A stretch of 64,000 nucleotides of DNA from Alcaligenes parafaecalis. GTDB lineage: Bacteria > Pseudomonadota > Gammaproteobacteria > Burkholderiales > Burkholderiaceae_B. A program made the position numbers and the translations under genes. The notes under the pieces are model-generated. The model ran no database searches, was not told the DNA's origin, and worked only from the letters and a program-made list of their open reading frames with translations. The stretch covers positions 1 through 64,000 of the forward strand of contig NZ_JAPKNA010000006.1 of NCBI RefSeq assembly GCF_026344135.1, written 5' to 3'. This document shows positions 44,279 through 54,341 of this stretch, piece by piece (position 1 is the first letter of the stretch; every line of letters begins with the position of its first letter).

Positions 44279-46282
44279 TTACCGAACCGTCAGTACAAAA
44301 AAGGATAAGAGCGCCAGGATCCCGAGGATCATGGCAAAGGCGTAGTGATAGACATAGCCGGACTGGATATGACGGCTGATTGCAGCCACCCAGCCCACTA
44401 CGCGTGCACTACCGTTGACCACCAGTCCGTCAATCAGACCGCGGTCAGCACCTTTCCAGAGGCCCGTACCCAGGCAGCGAACGCCACGAGACAGTACTTG
44501 CTCGTTGAACCAGTCAACGTAGTACTTGTTCTCCAGGATACGGTAGATAAAAGAGCAGTTCTTTTTGATAGCTGCAGGCAAGGCAGGATTAACCAGGTAC
44601 ATGTACCAGGCCACCACAGCACCCGCCACAACCAGCCAGAATGGCAGCGTGCCAAAACCGTGTACGGCGTAAGCCATCCAGTCAGTCCAGTGCTTGGCCA
44701 GAGTTGCCATTGCAGGATGTTCAGGCAGAACCGTCACAATACCTTCAAAGTAGCCACCGAACAGCAGCGGATCAACAAACCAGATACCGGCGAAGATCGA
44801 TGGAATGGCCAGCAGTACCAGAGGCAGCGTAACCACCCAGGGCGACTCGTGAGGATCGCCACCATGAGCGTGATGGTCGTCGTGACCATGCGACTCATCG
44901 TGCTTGACGTCACGGAAGCGCTCTTTGCCGTGGAATACCAGGAAGTACAGGCGGAAGGAGTACAGCGAGGTGACGAACACACCGATCAGTGTGGCGTAGT
45001 ACGCGTAAGTCGAACCCCAGATACCGGCTTCGCCAGCGGCTTCGATGATGTGCTCTTTCGAGTAGAAACCCGAGAAGAACGGCGTACCAACCAGAGCCAG
45101 CGTACCGATCAGGAAGGTCAGCCAGGTAATAGGCATGTACTTGCGCAGACCACCCATATTGCGGATGTCCTGATCGTGGTGCATACCGATAATCACCGAA
45201 CCAGCGCCCAGGAACAGCAAGGCTTTGAAGAAAGCGTGTGTCATCAGGTGGAAGACAGCGGCCGAGTATGCCGAAGCACCCAGAGCAACCGTCATGTAAC
45301 CCAATTGGGACAAGGTCGAGTAAGCCACAACGCGTTTGACGTCGTTCTGGATAATACCCAGCAAGCCCAGGAACAAGGCACCGGTTGCACCGATCACAAT
45401 GATGAAGGACAGCGCAGTTGTCGACTGTTCAAACACAGGCGAGAAACGAGCCACCATGAAGATACCGGCCGTCACCATGGTCGCGGCGTGAATCAGCGCC
45501 GAGATTGGGGTAGGACCTTCCATGGAGTCTGGCAACCAGCTATGCAAAGGAACCTGAGCCGATTTACCCATGGCACCCACAAACAGGGCCAGAGCAGCAA
45601 CAGTCAGCAATTGCCAGTCGGTACCGGGGAATGTCATGGTGCTCAGTTCCTGAACCTTGGCGAACACGTCGCTGTAGTTCATGGAGCCGGTGTAGGCGTA
45701 GAGCAGACCAATACCCAGGGCAAAACCGAAGTCACCGACACGGTTGACCAGGAAGGCCTTCATGTTGGCGAAAATCGCGGTCTTGCGCTCGTACCAGAAA
45801 CCGATCAGCAGGTAAGAGACCAGACCCACCGCTTCCCAACCGAAGAAGAGCTGCAGCATGTTGTTGGACATGACCAGCATCAGCATCGAGAAGGTAAACA
45901 GCGAAATGTAGGAGAAAAAGCGCTGATAACCGGGGTCATCTTTCATGTAGCCAATGGTGTAGATATGCACCATCAGCGACACGGAAGTCACCACCACCAT
46001 CATCAGGGCAGTCAGCTTGTCGATCAGAAAGCCGATGTCCCACTGAATGCTGCCAATCGTGATCCAGGTGTAGACCGGACCATTGAAGGTCTGGCCTTCC
46101 AGCACCTGGAACATCACCATGACCGAACCGATGAAGGCAATCAGCACGCCTGCGATGGTCAGCAGATGAGCGCCGGTCTTGCCGATGAATCGGCCCAGAA
46201 AGCCGGTACCAAACAAACCGGCCAGCGCCGAGCCCACCAGGGGAGCAAGCGCAATCGTTAAGTAAAGATTTATGGAGTTCAT
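44279..46282 (-). CDS. nuoL: NADH-quinone oxidoreductase subunit L
   Basis: NuoL is the distal antiporter-like subunit with the long lateral helix of complex I. The 667-residue protein has the conserved GWEAVGLVSYLLIGFWY, VPLHSWLPDSMEGPTPISAL and VVAYSTLSQLGYM regions. A cytoplasmic or periplasmic loop near residue 455-480 is strongly His-rich (ESHGHDDHHAHGGDPHE). This may bind metal or simply be a charged linker. It follows nuoK after 15 bases. Confidence 0.97.
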   Translation of the reverse strand: MNSINLYLTIALAPLVGSALAGLFGTGFLGRFIGKTGAHLLTIAGVLIAFIGSVMVMFQVLEGQTFNGPVYTWITIGSIQWDIGFLIDKLTALMMVVVTSVSLMVHIYTIGYMKDDPGYQRFFSYISLFTFSMLMLVMSNNMLQLFFGWEAVGLVSYLLIGFWYERKTAIFANMKAFLVNRVGDFGFALGIGLLYAYTGSMNYSDVFAKVQELSTMTFPGTDWQLLTVAALALFVGAMGKSAQVPLHSWLPDSMEGPTPISALIHAATMVTAGIFMVARFSPVFEQSTTALSFIIVIGATGALFLGLLGIIQNDVKRVVAYSTLSQLGYMTVALGASAYSAAVFHLMTHAFFKALLFLGAGSVIIGMHHDQDIRNMGGLRKYMPITWLTFLIGTLALVGTPFFSGFYSKEHIIEAAGEAGIWGSTYAYYATLIGVFVTSLYSFRLYFLVFHGKERFRDVKHDESHGHDDHHAHGGDPHESPWVVTLPLVLLAIPSIFAGIWFVDPLLFGGYFEGIVTVLPEHPAMATLAKHWTDWMAYAVHGFGTLPFWLVVAGAVVAWYMYLVNPALPAAIKKNCSFIYRILENKYYVDWFNEQVLSRGVRCLGTGLWKGADRGLIDGLVVNGSARVVGWVAAISRHIQSGYVYHYAFAMILGILALLSFFVLTVR

Positions 46283-46297
46283 TAGTGTGCTATCCCA

Positions 46298-46612
46298 TCA
46301 ACCCTTGAGCTGGTCGAGATCCTGGACATTGATCGAATTAAGGTTACGGAACAACAGAACCAGAATTGCAAGACCAATGGCCGCCTCGGCCGCAGCGACC
46401 GTCAGGACGAAAAAGACAAACACCTGACCTGCCTCATTGCCCATCCACGTGGAAAAGGCCACGAAATTAATGTTGGCCGACAACAAAATCAGCTCAACAG
46501 ACATCAGCAGAATAATCAGGTTGCGACGGTTCAGAAAAAAGCCAAACAGGCCGATCGTGAACAGCACAGCGCCCAGGACCAAATAGTGCGCAAGCGTCAG
46601 CGTCATCATCAT
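46298..46612 (-). CDS. nuoK: NADH-quinone oxidoreductase subunit K
   Basis: NuoK is a small three-helix subunit near the quinone and proton path. The 104-residue protein has the conserved Glu residues in MSVELILLSANINFVAF and TVAAAEAAIGLAILVLLFR. Three ATG codons lie in a row. The first overlaps the nuoJ stop and is followed by two that have better spacing from GGAG, so the true start may be three or six bases later. Confidence 0.96.
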   Translation of the reverse strand: MMMTLTLAHYLVLGAVLFTIGLFGFFLNRRNLIILLMSVELILLSANINFVAFSTWMGNEAGQVFVFFVLTVAAAEAAIGLAILVLLFRNLNSINVQDLDQLKG

Positions 46613-47250
46613 TTGTCTCCTGGCACGACAGCGTCAGCCGAACTGGACACCGACGGCTTTTCGGTTTGAGAAGGAATGGAAACCATACGCAGACGATCCT
46701 TGGCGCGAACTTTGACTTGTTCGCTGGAGACGGTGCGTTTGACACCTTCACGTTTACGCAGAGTCAGTGCAATGGCCGAGATCATGCCAACCAGCAGCAC
46801 AATGCCACCGAGCAACACAGCCAGCACATACTGGGAGTACATCAACTCGCCAATCACGCGGGTGTTGTTGTAGTCCGCGGCCACCGCGGCAGCAGGTGCC
46901 GTTGTGAACCACAGCTTGGTCAGCACAAAGCCCATTTCCAGAACCATGATGGCGCCGATCAACAGCCCCATTGGCACATGAGCCTTGAACTTCTTGGCTG
47001 CGGCTTCCTGACGTACGTCCAGCATCATGATGACGAACAGGAACATCACCATCACGGCACCAACGTAGACCACCACCAGCAACAGGCCCAGGAACTCTGC
47101 GCCCATCGTGATCCACAGCATGGCTGCCGTGAAGAACACCAGAATCAAATGCAATACGGCCGTAACCGGGTTTTTGGCAGCGATCACGCGATACGCGGCC
47201 ACCACCATCACCAGCGCCAGCACATAAAACAGAACAGTAGTAAATAACAT
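46609..47250 (-). CDS. nuoJ: NADH-quinone oxidoreductase subunit J
   Basis: NuoJ is a membrane subunit of complex I with five helices. The 213-residue protein has the conserved AEFLGLLLVVVYVGAVMVMF helix, where the pi bulge is found in structures. Its last 40 residues are charged and Ser-rich, longer than in many relatives. It starts 18 bases after nuoI and overlaps nuoK. Confidence 0.95.
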   Translation of the reverse strand: MLFTTVLFYVLALVMVVAAYRVIAAKNPVTAVLHLILVFFTAAMLWITMGAEFLGLLLVVVYVGAVMVMFLFVIMMLDVRQEAAAKKFKAHVPMGLLIGAIMVLEMGFVLTKLWFTTAPAAAVAADYNNTRVIGELMYSQYVLAVLLGGIVLLVGMISAIALTLRKREGVKRTVSSEQVKVRAKDRLRMVSIPSQTEKPSVSSSADAVVPGDK

Positions 47251-47268
47251 GAGTGTAGAGCTCCGGCC

Positions 47269-47757
47269 TTAGCGATAAGGTGCATCTGCGGCACGACGAC
47301 GAGCGATCTCGTCTTCGTAGCGGTCACCAATAGCCAGCAGCATGTCCTTGGTGTAGTACAAATCGCCGCGTTTTTCGCCGTGGTACTCGTGAATGTGCGT
47401 TTCCACGATCGAGTCGACCGGGCAGCTTTCTTCACAGAAACCACAGAAAATACACTTGGCCAGATCGATGTCATAACGCGTGGTGCGGCGTGTGCCGTCC
47501 TCGCGCTCTGCCGATTCGATCGAGATGGCCATGGCGGGACACACTGCCTCGCACAGTTTGCACGCGATGCAACGCTCTTCGCCGTTTTCGTAGCGACGCA
47601 AAGCGTGCAGACCGCGAAAACGTGGCGAGGTAGGCGTGGTTTCAACGGGATATCGCAGCGTCACTTTACGCTTGAAGAAATACTTCCCCGTCAGGCGCAT
47701 GCCTTTGAGCATCTCGGACAGCATCAGGCTGCCAAAGAAATCTTTGATTGCTTCCAT
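47269..47757 (-). CDS. nuoI: NADH-quinone oxidoreductase subunit I
   Basis: NuoI carries the two [4Fe-4S] clusters N6a and N6b that pass electrons toward N2. The 162-residue protein begins with an amphipathic helix and has CIACKLCEAVCP and CIFCGFCEESCP. A longer frame to 47829 adds 24 residues inside nuoH and is rejected. ATG 47757 has AAGGGG upstream. The spacing to nuoH is 17 bases. Confidence 0.97.
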   Translation of the reverse strand: MEAIKDFFGSLMLSEMLKGMRLTGKYFFKRKVTLRYPVETTPTSPRFRGLHALRRYENGEERCIACKLCEAVCPAMAISIESAEREDGTRRTTRYDIDLAKCIFCGFCEESCPVDSIVETHIHEYHGEKRGDLYYTKDMLLAIGDRYEDEIARRRAADAPYR

Positions 47758-47774
47758 AATCTTGCCCCTTAGCC

Positions 47775-48848
47775 TTAATGCCAGATGTTCCAGGGCGTCT
47801 GCATCCAGATCGCCACAATAACCAGCCAAACACCGGTCAGCGGGATAAATACTTTCCAGCCCAAACGCATGATCTGGTCATAGCGGTAACGTGGGAACGT
47901 CGCACGGAACCAGATGAACATGGAGACTACGATGAAGGTCTTCAGACCCAACCACAGCCACCCCGGAATCCACGTAAAGGGAGCGAACTCGACAATCGGA
48001 GTCCAGCCACCCAGGAACATGATGGACGCCAGAGCCGACAGGAAAATCATGTTGGCGTATTCGCCCAAGAAGAACAGAGCAAAACCGGTACCGGAATACT
48101 CCACCATAGGACCGGCCACAATTTCCGATTCGCCTTCCACCACGTCAAAGGGGTGACGGTTGGTTTCTGCAACGGCGGAAATTACGTAGATCACAAACAG
48201 TGGCAGCAGTGGCAGCCAGTTCCACGACAAGAAGTTCAAGCCCTTGTCTGCAAAGTAGCCCTGTGTCTGGCCCATCACGATGCCCGACAGATTCAGCGTG
48301 CCGGAAACCAGCAGGACAGTAATCAGGACAAAGCCGATGGCCAACTCGTAAGACAGCACCTGAGCGGCTGCACGCAGCCCCCCCAGCAAAGCGTACTTGG
48401 AGTTGGACGCCCAACCGGCCACGATCACACCGTACACACCCAGAGACGTAATCGCCAGGATGTACAGCAGACCGGCATTGATGTCGGACAGAACCACATC
48501 AGGGCCAAAAGGAATCACCGCCCAGGCAGCCAAGGCAGGCATCAGGGTGACCACAGGGGCCAGCAGATACAGAACCTTGTTGGACTGAGCAGGAACAATC
48601 AGTTCCTTGGTCAGCAGCTTGAATACGTCAGCGAAAGGCTGCAGCAAACCGCGGTAACCGACGCGAGTCGGTCCCAAACGGACGTGCATGAAACCAATCA
48701 TCTTCCGTTCCCAGTACGTCAGGTAGGCCACGCACAAGATCACGGGAACCGCAATCGCGATCACCTTGAGCAAGGTCCAGACTACAAACCAGGCGGTAGG
48801 CCCGAGCAGCTCGGTGCCGTAGTTATTGATGACAGAGAGAAAATCCAT
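47775..48848 (-). CDS. nuoH: NADH-quinone oxidoreductase subunit H
   Basis: NuoH is the membrane subunit that forms much of the quinone chamber and joins the two arms. The 357-residue protein has eight hydrophobic segments, the RLGPTRVGYRGLLQPFADVFKLL loop, and ETNRHPFDVVEGESEIVAG with the conserved acidic cluster. The ATG at 48848 is preferred. A GTG at 48857 would add three residues and overlap nuoG further. Confidence 0.96.
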   Translation of the reverse strand: MDFLSVINNYGTELLGPTAWFVVWTLLKVIAIAVPVILCVAYLTYWERKMIGFMHVRLGPTRVGYRGLLQPFADVFKLLTKELIVPAQSNKVLYLLAPVVTLMPALAAWAVIPFGPDVVLSDINAGLLYILAITSLGVYGVIVAGWASNSKYALLGGLRAAAQVLSYELAIGFVLITVLLVSGTLNLSGIVMGQTQGYFADKGLNFLSWNWLPLLPLFVIYVISAVAETNRHPFDVVEGESEIVAGPMVEYSGTGFALFFLGEYANMIFLSALASIMFLGGWTPIVEFAPFTWIPGWLWLGLKTFIVVSMFIWFRATFPRYRYDQIMRLGWKVFIPLTGVWLVIVAIWMQTPWNIWH

Positions 48849-48849
48849 G

Positions 48850-51180
48850 TTATGCACGCTCCACTGTCAATTGACCGAATGCGCTACCCAAGGCGGCAGT
48901 TTCAGAAAAAGCGGTGGCAACACGCACCGAGTTCAGTGCCACGGTGTCATCCAACTGAGCTGGCAGGCTGACTTCACCTTGCGAGGAACGAACCTTCACC
49001 AGATCGCCGTCGGCCAGACCCAGTTGGGTCAGCGTGGCGGCGGCCATGCGAGCAGTAGGAGCGGCCGAAGCAGGTGTTTCCTGCAAAGGAGCCGAACGAC
49101 GGACCAGGGCATCGCTGCGGTAGATAGGTACATCTGCCACACGCTCCAGGCCATTGCCTTCAGGCAAGACGCTGGCAGCCAGATTGATCTGGTTGGACAA
49201 GCGCGATTCCACACCGGCAGCCATGACAGAGTCACGAACCGATTCGGATGTTTCATCGTCAAAGCCATCCAACTGGAACAGATTGCCCAGTACACGCAGA
49301 ACCTTCCAGGCCGGACGTGTATCGCCCACGGGAGCGGCTGCACCCTTGAAGCTTTGTACACGGCCTTCAGCATTCACAAAGGTGCCGGAGGTTTCAGTGA
49401 AGGGAGACACAGGCAACATCACATCGGCCCACTGTTCGGCAGCGGAACGATAAGAGGTCAAGGCAACCGAGAAGGTCGCGGACTTCAGTGTTTCCACTGC
49501 ACGCTCGCCCAGATCGCTGTCCAGAGCAGGTTCCACGTTCAGAACCAGGTAGGCACGCAAAGTTTGAGCCAGCATTTGCTCGGCAGTCAAACCGCCCTTC
49601 CCTGGAACGGCATTCGCCAGGTAACCACCCACGGTGTTACCACCGGCAGTCAGGAAGCCCAGTTTGGCACCGCTAGCCTGTGCAATCACATTAGCGTTGG
49701 CAGCAATCACGCTGGCCTGATCCGAGTTGACCGCCATATTGCCCAGCAAGATGGCCACGCGTTCGCCGGAGGCCAGGCTGTCAGCAATCTGCTGAGCTTC
49801 AGCAGATACTTGCACGCCTTCCAGACCAGCAGGAACTGCTGCGTCCTTGGCTTTGGCAACAGCTACCAGCACTTGAGCCAGGGAATTGGCCAACTGGCTA
49901 GGAGCAACCGTCATACGGCCAGCAATCGCATTGAACAATGGATTATCGGCAGCCGAATCAATGAAGGAAACTTGAGCACCACGTTTGACAGCCTGACGCA
50001 GACGCTGAGCCATCAAGGGGTGATCTTTACGCAGGAAGGAGCCCACGACCAGAACGCGATCCAGCTCGTTCAAGGCAGTCAGAGGCATACCCAACCAAGG
50101 CACACCGGCCAGGGCGCCATCCAGACGGGCATCGGTCTGGCGCAGACGGAAGTCCACGTTTTCAGTACCCAATGCGCGACCCAAGCGAGCCAACAAGGCC
50201 AGCTCTTCAGTCGTGGATGTAGCCGAACCAATACAGCCCAGTTGATCTGCACCAAACTTCTCGCGCACGGCATTCATACCGGCAACGATGGTTTGCATGG
50301 CGTCGTTCCAGGAAGCCTCACGCCACTGACCGTCATCACCACGCACCATGGGGCGAGTCAGACGATCTTCGGTGTACAGACCTTCATAGGAGAAACGATC
50401 ACGGTCGCTGATCCAGCACTCGTTGACTTCGTCGTTCTCGAAAGGCACAACGCGCAAGACCTTGTCCATCTTGGCCTGCAGCACCAGATTGGCACCCACG
50501 CTGTCGTGCGGGCTAACGCTGCGACGACGGGCCAGTTCCCAGGTACGGGCATTGAAGCGGAAAGGCTTGGAGAGCAAGGCACCCACAGGGCAAACGTCAA
50601 TCATATTGCCCGACAGCTCGGACTCGACAGCACGACCCACAAAGGTGGTGATCTCGGCGTGCTCGCCGCGATTGAGCATACCGACCTCTTGGACACCGGC
50701 GATTTCTTCGCCAGTACGCACACAGCGGGTGCAGTGAATACAACGCTGCATGGCTTCGGTCGAGATCAGCGGACCCATGGATTTGGCAGCCACGACGCGC
50801 TTTTCTTCCTTGTAGCGCGACTCGGAGCCACCGTAACCCACGGCCAGATCCTGCAACTGACATTCGCCACCCTGATCGCATACAGGGCAATCCAGCGGGT
50901 GGTTGATCAGCAGAAATTCCATGACGCTCTTTTGAGCGGCAATGGCTTTATCCGAACGAGTACGCACAACCATGCCGTTGGTGACGGGGGTCGCACAAGC
51001 TGGCAAAGGCTTGGGTGCTTTTTCCACGTCCACCAAACACATGCGGCAGTTGGCGGCAATACTCAGTTTTTTGTGATAACAGAAGTGCGGCACGTAGACC
51101 CCGGCGTCATGGGCAGCCTGAATGACCATGCTGCCTTCCGGGGCGTCAACTTTAATGCCATCGATGGTGAGTTCTACCAT
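48850..51180 (-). CDS. nuoG: NADH-quinone oxidoreductase subunit G
   Basis: NuoG is the large Fe-S subunit of the NADH-oxidising arm. The 776-residue protein opens with a [2Fe-2S] ferredoxin domain (CYHKKLSIAANCRMCLVD). It then has the His/Cys3 N5 cluster site in HPLDCPVCDQGGECQLQD and the [4Fe-4S] site in RCIHCTRCVRTGEE. A molybdopterin oxidoreductase-like region with no cofactor role fills the remainder. It starts 14 bases after nuoF. A 793-codon antisense frame lies opposite and is not a gene. Confidence 0.97.
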   Translation of the reverse strand: MVELTIDGIKVDAPEGSMVIQAAHDAGVYVPHFCYHKKLSIAANCRMCLVDVEKAPKPLPACATPVTNGMVVRTRSDKAIAAQKSVMEFLLINHPLDCPVCDQGGECQLQDLAVGYGGSESRYKEEKRVVAAKSMGPLISTEAMQRCIHCTRCVRTGEEIAGVQEVGMLNRGEHAEITTFVGRAVESELSGNMIDVCPVGALLSKPFRFNARTWELARRRSVSPHDSVGANLVLQAKMDKVLRVVPFENDEVNECWISDRDRFSYEGLYTEDRLTRPMVRGDDGQWREASWNDAMQTIVAGMNAVREKFGADQLGCIGSATSTTEELALLARLGRALGTENVDFRLRQTDARLDGALAGVPWLGMPLTALNELDRVLVVGSFLRKDHPLMAQRLRQAVKRGAQVSFIDSAADNPLFNAIAGRMTVAPSQLANSLAQVLVAVAKAKDAAVPAGLEGVQVSAEAQQIADSLASGERVAILLGNMAVNSDQASVIAANANVIAQASGAKLGFLTAGGNTVGGYLANAVPGKGGLTAEQMLAQTLRAYLVLNVEPALDSDLGERAVETLKSATFSVALTSYRSAAEQWADVMLPVSPFTETSGTFVNAEGRVQSFKGAAAPVGDTRPAWKVLRVLGNLFQLDGFDDETSESVRDSVMAAGVESRLSNQINLAASVLPEGNGLERVADVPIYRSDALVRRSAPLQETPASAAPTARMAAATLTQLGLADGDLVKVRSSQGEVSLPAQLDDTVALNSVRVATAFSETAALGSAFGQLTVERA

Positions 51181-51194
51181 TACGTTGTCCTGGC

Positions 51195-52562
51195 CTACAA
51201 ATATTGAGGCACCACACAGCCTTTATGCTCGATGTGGTGTGCGAACTCGTCGCGGAAATGCTTAACGAAACTGCGCACCGGCATGGCAGCAGCATCACCC
51301 AGGGCACAAATCGTACGGCCCATGATGTTCTGTGCGATGTCGTCGAGCATGTCCAGGTCTTCAGCGCGACCCTGACCGTTCTCGATACGATGCACCATGC
51401 GCCACAACCAGCCTGTGCCTTCGCGGCACGGCGTGCACTGGCCGCAGCTTTCGTGATAGTAAAAATATGACAGGCGCAGCAAGGATTTCACCATGCAGCG
51501 AGTCTCGTCCATCACGATGACGGCACCCGAACCCAGCATGGAACCTGCTTTGGCGATGGAGTCATAGTCCAGATTGGTCGCCATGATGATGTCGGCGGGC
51601 AAAACGGGCGAGCTGGAACCGCCAGGGATCACAGCCTTCAGTTTGCGACCGTCGCGCATGCCACCGGCCAATTCCAGCAAGGTGGCAAAAGGTGTACCCA
51701 GCGGCACTTCGTAGTTACCGGGACGCTCTACGTCACCCGTAATGGAGAAGATCTTGGTGCCACCCGCATTAGGGATACCCACTTCCAGGTATTCCTGACC
51801 GCTGTTGCGCAGAATCCAGGGAACTGCCGCAAAAGTCTCGGTGTTATTAATGGTCGTCGGTTTGCCATACAGACCAAAGCTGGCGGGGAATGGCGGTTTG
51901 AAACGGGGCTGACCCTTCTTGCCTTCCAGGGATTCCAGCAAGGCTGTTTCTTCGCCACAAATGTAGGCGCCGTAACCGTGGAAAGCGTGCAACTGGAAGT
52001 CGAAGTCAGAACCCAGGATCTTGTCACCCAGGAAGCCAGCAGCACGGGCTTGCTCCAGCGCTTCTTCAAAACGCTGATAAATCTCGAACACTTCACCGTG
52101 GATGTAGTTGTAGCCCACGGTAATGCCCATGGCGTAGGCCGCAATGGCCATGCCTTCGATCACGATATGCGGGTTGAAGCGCAAAATATCGCGGTCTTTA
52201 AAAGTGCCGGGTTCGCCCTCGTCAGAGTTGCAGACCAGGTACTTTTGACCGGGCAAGCTGCGGGGCATGAAGCTCCATTTCAGACCCGATGGGAAACCTG
52301 CACCGCCACGACCACGCAATGCCGACGCTTTAACTTCAGCAATCACGTCTTCGGGCTTCATGCCAGTCGTCAATACTTTACGCAGGGCTTCATAGCCACC
52401 ACGCTTGACGTACTCTTCCAGGCCCCAGTTGTCGCCATTCAGGCCAGCCAGAATTTGCGGCTGAATATGACGATCATGAAAAATCATGCTGCGCGACAGG
52501 TCGTCACCAGGGTTAGGCTCTAATCCCTGGGAGAACTTACGCAGAATGTCCGGTGCAATCAT
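51195..52562 (-). CDS. nuoF: NADH-quinone oxidoreductase subunit F
   Basis: NuoF binds NADH and FMN and holds the N3 cluster. The 455-residue protein has the Gly-rich NADH site RGRGGAGFPSGLKWSF, the FMN segment around CNSDEGEPGTFKDR, and the N3 ligands in ESCGQCTPCREG. It begins with an ATGA overlap on nuoE. Length and order are standard. Confidence 0.97.
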   Translation of the reverse strand: MIAPDILRKFSQGLEPNPGDDLSRSMIFHDRHIQPQILAGLNGDNWGLEEYVKRGGYEALRKVLTTGMKPEDVIAEVKASALRGRGGAGFPSGLKWSFMPRSLPGQKYLVCNSDEGEPGTFKDRDILRFNPHIVIEGMAIAAYAMGITVGYNYIHGEVFEIYQRFEEALEQARAAGFLGDKILGSDFDFQLHAFHGYGAYICGEETALLESLEGKKGQPRFKPPFPASFGLYGKPTTINNTETFAAVPWILRNSGQEYLEVGIPNAGGTKIFSITGDVERPGNYEVPLGTPFATLLELAGGMRDGRKLKAVIPGGSSSPVLPADIIMATNLDYDSIAKAGSMLGSGAVIVMDETRCMVKSLLRLSYFYYHESCGQCTPCREGTGWLWRMVHRIENGQGRAEDLDMLDDIAQNIMGRTICALGDAAAMPVRSFVKHFRDEFAHHIEHKGCVVPQYL

Positions 52563-53053
52563 GCCGATTCTCCGTGTGTCTTCAATTCTTCGAGCATGGC
52601 ATCAATGCGCTCGGCTTCCATACGCACGCACATGTGCTGATTGTTCAACAGCATGACGGGCGAATCACCACATGAACCCATACACTCTCCCATGATCAGG
52701 GAGAACTGGCCGTCCGCCGTGGTTTCACCGTATTCGATACCCAGCTTTTCTTTCAGGTATTCGCCTGCCTTGACGCCGTCACGCAGCGCACAGGGCAAGT
52801 TGGTGCAAACAGAAATGGTGACGCGGCCAACAGGCTTGGTATGGAACATGTTGTAGAAGGTCGCAACCTCCTGCACAGCAATGGGTTCCACGCCAATGTA
52901 TTGGGCAACATCCTCAATGATTTCAGGCGATACCCAGCCTTTTTCTTGCTGGGCGATAGCCAGCGAGGCCATGATGGCAGAGCGACGTTGGTCTGCCGGG
53001 AACTTGTTCAGTTCCTTATCGATCTGTTGGTAGGCTTTTTCGGAAAGCAACAT
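52559..53053 (-). CDS. nuoE: NADH-quinone oxidoreductase subunit E
   Basis: NuoE carries the off-path [2Fe-2S] cluster N1a. The 164-residue thioredoxin-like protein has cluster cysteines in VCTNLPCAL and ECMGSCGDSP. The N-terminal helical region has FPADQRRSAIMASLAIAQ. It starts 29 bases after nuoD, a slightly larger gap than others in the operon. Confidence 0.97.
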   Translation of the reverse strand: MLLSEKAYQQIDKELNKFPADQRRSAIMASLAIAQQEKGWVSPEIIEDVAQYIGVEPIAVQEVATFYNMFHTKPVGRVTISVCTNLPCALRDGVKAGEYLKEKLGIEYGETTADGQFSLIMGECMGSCGDSPVMLLNNQHMCVRMEAERIDAMLEELKTHGESA

Positions 53054-53082
53054 AATTCGGTTCCGTTTTTCCAGGCGCGACC

Positions 53083-54336
53083 TTAACGGTCGATCTCGCC
53101 AAACACAATGTCCTGCGTGCCGATGATAGTGACCGCGTCGGCAATCATGTGACCGCGGCTCATTTCATCGAGGGCCTGCAAGTGGACGAAGCCCGGAGCA
53201 CGGATCTTCATGCGGTAAGGCTTGTTACCACCGTCAGATACCAGATAAATGCCAAACTCGCCCTTTGGATGTTCTACACCGGCATACACTTCGCCAGTAG
53301 GCACGTGCATCCCTTCGGAGAACAGTTTGAAATGGTGGATCAAGTCTTCCATCCCGGTTTTCATGCGTTCGCGCGATGGGGGTGCCACTTTATGGTTATC
53401 CGTGATGACAGGGCCGGGATTATTGCGCAGCCACTGTACACACTGACGGATAATGCGATTGCTCTCGCGCATTTCTGCGATACGAACCAGGTAACGGTCG
53501 TAAGAGTCGCCATTGCGACCCACAGGAATATCAAAGTCGACGCGATCATAGACTTCGTAGGGCTGCATCTTGCGCAGATCCCACTCCACGCCCGAACCAC
53601 GCAGCATGGGGCCGGTAAAGCCCAGCGCCTTGGCGCGATCAGGATCAACCACGCCCACGCCCACCAGACGCTGCTTCCAGATACGGTTATCGGTCAGCAA
53701 GGTCTCGTATTCGTCCACACACGCGGGGAAGCGATTGGTGAAGTCTTCGATGAAATCCAGCAAAGAACCTGAACGCGCTTCGTTCATGGCTTTCAGTTCT
53801 TTGTCGGAGCGGTATTTATTGGCCTTGTACTGTGGCATGGTGCCGGGCAGATCGCGGTAAACGCCACCTGGACGGTAGTAGGCCGCGTGCAAACGAGCAC
53901 CTGAGACCGCTTCGTAGCAGTCCATCAGGTCTTCACGTTCACGGAAGGCGTACAGGAACACGGCCATGGCACCCACGTCCAGCGCATGCGAGCCCACCGA
54001 CATCAGGTGGTTCAGAATGCGGGTGATCTCGTCGAACATCACGCGGATGTACTGGCCACGTAATGGCACCTCAACACCTACCAAACGCTCCACAGCCATA
54101 CAGTAGGCGTGCTCGTTGACCATCATGGATACATAGTCCAGACGATCCATATAAGGCAGGGTTTGCAGGAAAGTGCGATGCTCGGCCAGCTTTTCAGTGG
54201 CGCGGTGCAACAGACCGATATGGGGGTCAGCACGCTGAATAACTTCGCCGTCCAGTTCAAGCACCAAACGCAACACACCGTGTGCGGCTGGGTGCTGAGG
54301 ACCAAAGTTCAGGGTGTAGTTTTGAATTTCTGCCAT
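53083..54336 (-). CDS. nuoD: NADH-quinone oxidoreductase subunit D
   Basis: NuoD is the 49-kDa-type subunit, related to [NiFe]-hydrogenase large subunits, that forms the quinone site with NuoB. The 417-residue protein opens with the conserved LNFGPQHPAAHGVLRL and contains LHRATEKLAE. The quinone-site Tyr and His are expected in the N-terminal loop. NuoC is separate here, unlike the NuoCD fusion of Escherichia coli. Confidence 0.97.
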   Translation of the reverse strand: MAEIQNYTLNFGPQHPAAHGVLRLVLELDGEVIQRADPHIGLLHRATEKLAEHRTFLQTLPYMDRLDYVSMMVNEHAYCMAVERLVGVEVPLRGQYIRVMFDEITRILNHLMSVGSHALDVGAMAVFLYAFREREDLMDCYEAVSGARLHAAYYRPGGVYRDLPGTMPQYKANKYRSDKELKAMNEARSGSLLDFIEDFTNRFPACVDEYETLLTDNRIWKQRLVGVGVVDPDRAKALGFTGPMLRGSGVEWDLRKMQPYEVYDRVDFDIPVGRNGDSYDRYLVRIAEMRESNRIIRQCVQWLRNNPGPVITDNHKVAPPSRERMKTGMEDLIHHFKLFSEGMHVPTGEVYAGVEHPKGEFGIYLVSDGGNKPYRMKIRAPGFVHLQALDEMSRGHMIADAVTIIGTQDIVFGEIDR

Positions 54337-54341
54337 GATGC

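Noticed and set aside
44345..46261. 638-codon plus-strand frame opposite nuoL
   Set aside because: Antisense shadow of a conserved gene with no recognisable protein features.
48826..51207. 793-codon plus-strand frame opposite nuoG
   Set aside because: It mirrors nuoG in the antisense direction, which is common for GC-rich codon bias, and its product is rich in His and Gln without domain features.
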